From assembly GCF_000716605.1 (NCBI RefSeq), contig NZ_JNXE01000001.1, positions 62,001 to 126,000 on the forward strand: a stretch of 64,000 nucleotides of DNA, written 5' to 3'. Shown here in pieces: positions 63,155 to 64,000 of the stretch; position 1 is the stretch's first letter; the number at the start of each line of letters is the position of its first letter. The position numbers were made by a program, and so were the translations under genes. The DNA comes from Streptomyces sp. NRRL F-525. Its GTDB lineage: Bacteria; Actinomycetota; Actinomycetes; Streptomycetales; Streptomycetaceae. Under the pieces are notes generated by a model. The model saw only the letters and a list, made by a program, of their open reading frames with translations, was not told the DNA's origin and searched no databases.

Positions 63155-64000
63155 TCACGGCATCGGCGACCGGCCGCGCGTGCTCGCGAACCGGCTGCGA
63201 TAGTGCGTCGGCGTCGTGTCCAAGTGGCGAGCGAAGGCGCGGCGGAGGGTCTCGTCGGTGCCCAGGCCGCTGTGGTGCGCCGCGGAGGTGACGCTGTGCC
63301 CTTCGAGGAGGAGATGCTGGGCGCGGTCGAGACGGACCCGTTCGACCCAACGGGCGGGCGTGGTACCGAGTTCGGTACGGAAGAGCCGTGTCAGGTGACG
63401 TGGACTGACGGCCAGCGTCGCCGCCATGGCGGGCAGGCTGTGGTCGCCGGCCGGGTCGGCCAACACCGAGGCGATCAGGGACCGTAGCGGATCGGTGCGC
63501 GGTGGTGGGGTGGCGGTCGCGGCGCTGAACTGGGACTGCCCGCCCGGGCGTTGCATGAAGACGACCAACTCGCGCGCGATGTCCCGGGCCACGTCCGCGC
63601 CGTGGTCGTCCTCGACGAGGGCGAGCGCGAGATCGATGCCGGCGCTGATACCCGCCGAGGTGACGAAGTGCCCGTCGCGGACGTGGATGGCGTCCGGCTC
63701 GACGCGCACGAGGGGGTAGCGGCGGGCGAGCGTCTCGGCGTGCCGCCAGTGGGTGGTGGCCGATCGGCCGTCCAGCAGGCCGAGTTGGGCGAGGACGAAG
63801 GCGCCCGTGCAGACGGATGTGACCCGGGCGGCATGCTCGGTGAGGGTACGGGTCGCGGTCAACAGACCTTCCTCGGCGGGCTGTTGGGCCAGCCGGTCGC
63901 CCCCGGCGACGATGACTGTGTCGACCGGGCCGGCGTCGGCCGCGGTCACCGTGCCGGTCAGTGTCAGTCCGTTCGAGGCGGTCACCGTGCCGCCGTGGGG
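63155..64000 (-). CDS. GlxA family AraC-type regulator, 5'-truncated by the window edge
   Basis: The frame is open past base 63985 to the window end, so the N-terminus is missing. The DJ-1/PfpI-like domain is seen from VDTVIVAGGDRLAQQP with its nucleophile-region Cys (TSVCTGAFVLAQLG), then SAGISAGIDLALALVEDD. The AraC domain has two HTHs (HSLPAMAATLAVSPRHLTRL, and HSVTSAAHHSGLGTDETLRR). Such GlxA-like proteins regulate stress or catabolic genes. Convergent with TetR. Confidence 0.92.
   Translation of the reverse strand, partial: PHGGTVTASNGLTLTGTVTAADAGPVDTVIVAGGDRLAQQPAEEGLLTATRTLTEHAARVTSVCTGAFVLAQLGLLDGRSATTHWRHAETLARRYPLVRVEPDAIHVRDGHFVTSAGISAGIDLALALVEDDHGADVARDIARELVVFMQRPGGQSQFSAATATPPPRTDPLRSLIASVLADPAGDHSLPAMAATLAVSPRHLTRLFRTELGTTPARWVERVRLDRAQHLLLEGHSVTSAAHHSGLGTDETLRRAFARHLDTTPTHYRSRFASTRGRSPMP

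Overview
The window is about 64 kb of linear, very high-GC actinobacterial DNA, almost certainly from a Streptomyces chromosome. The evidence is the strongly G/C-biased third codon positions, frequent GTG starts, many ATGA stop/start overlaps, Tat-type signals, a 'conservon' signalling cluster, a rifamycin-associated element, and an intergenic hairpin repeat typical of Streptomyces. No rRNA, tRNA, CRISPR array, insertion sequence or phage module is visible. Both ends cut through genes: an acyl-CoA dehydrogenase on the left and a GlxA/AraC-type regulator on the right.

Left part (1-16 kb): a pair of overlapping acyl-CoA dehydrogenases; a Tat-exported phosphodiesterase; a small membrane protein; a secreted NAGPA-type protein; a DUF779 protein; an ABC exporter with a divergent histidine kinase/response regulator pair; then a compact five-gene run (TetR regulator, a seven-bladed EAR/EPTP beta-propeller, a 392-residue protein I do not recognise, and two alpha/beta hydrolases). 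That run is the best candidate here for an undescribed system.

16-25.5 kb: a cyclophilin; a GntR/FCD regulator; a convergent transporter-nitrilase-cupin operon and a divergent DUF2848 gene. A shared GTATACA-N4-GTATGCG motif ties these into one catabolic regulon. A break point follows, where a 5'-shortened gene abuts the tail of a non-ribosomal peptide synthetase (end of A domain, T, TE). Then come an acetaldehyde-type aldehyde dehydrogenase and its GAF-domain regulator.

25.5-38.5 kb: an amidase/acetamidase/APC permease operon; a xylose module (xylB plus a ROK regulator, divergent from xylA, with a perfect palindrome between them); a proline-rich membrane protein; a secreted phytase-like esterase; rifampicin monooxygenase with a rifamycin-associated element upstream; a fatty acid desaturase.

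38.5-48 kb: conserved Streptomyces hypotheticals, a methyltransferase, an MHYT membrane sensor, and a conservon (nitrate-sensing-type kinase, roadblock protein, DUF742 protein, small GTPase) with a second roadblock gene 2 kb away, plus a DUF6397 protein.

48-64 kb: acyl-CoA thioesterase II, a Ski2-like helicase with a DUF3516-type tail, a DUF457 membrane hydrolase, L31 type B, a DUF5709 protein, a heterodimeric ABC exporter with complementary degenerate ATP sites, an L,D-transpeptidase lipoprotein, a secreted PNGase A-like protein, a dicarboxylate symporter, a short-chain dehydrogenase with a divergent TetR regulator, and the partial GlxA-type regulator.
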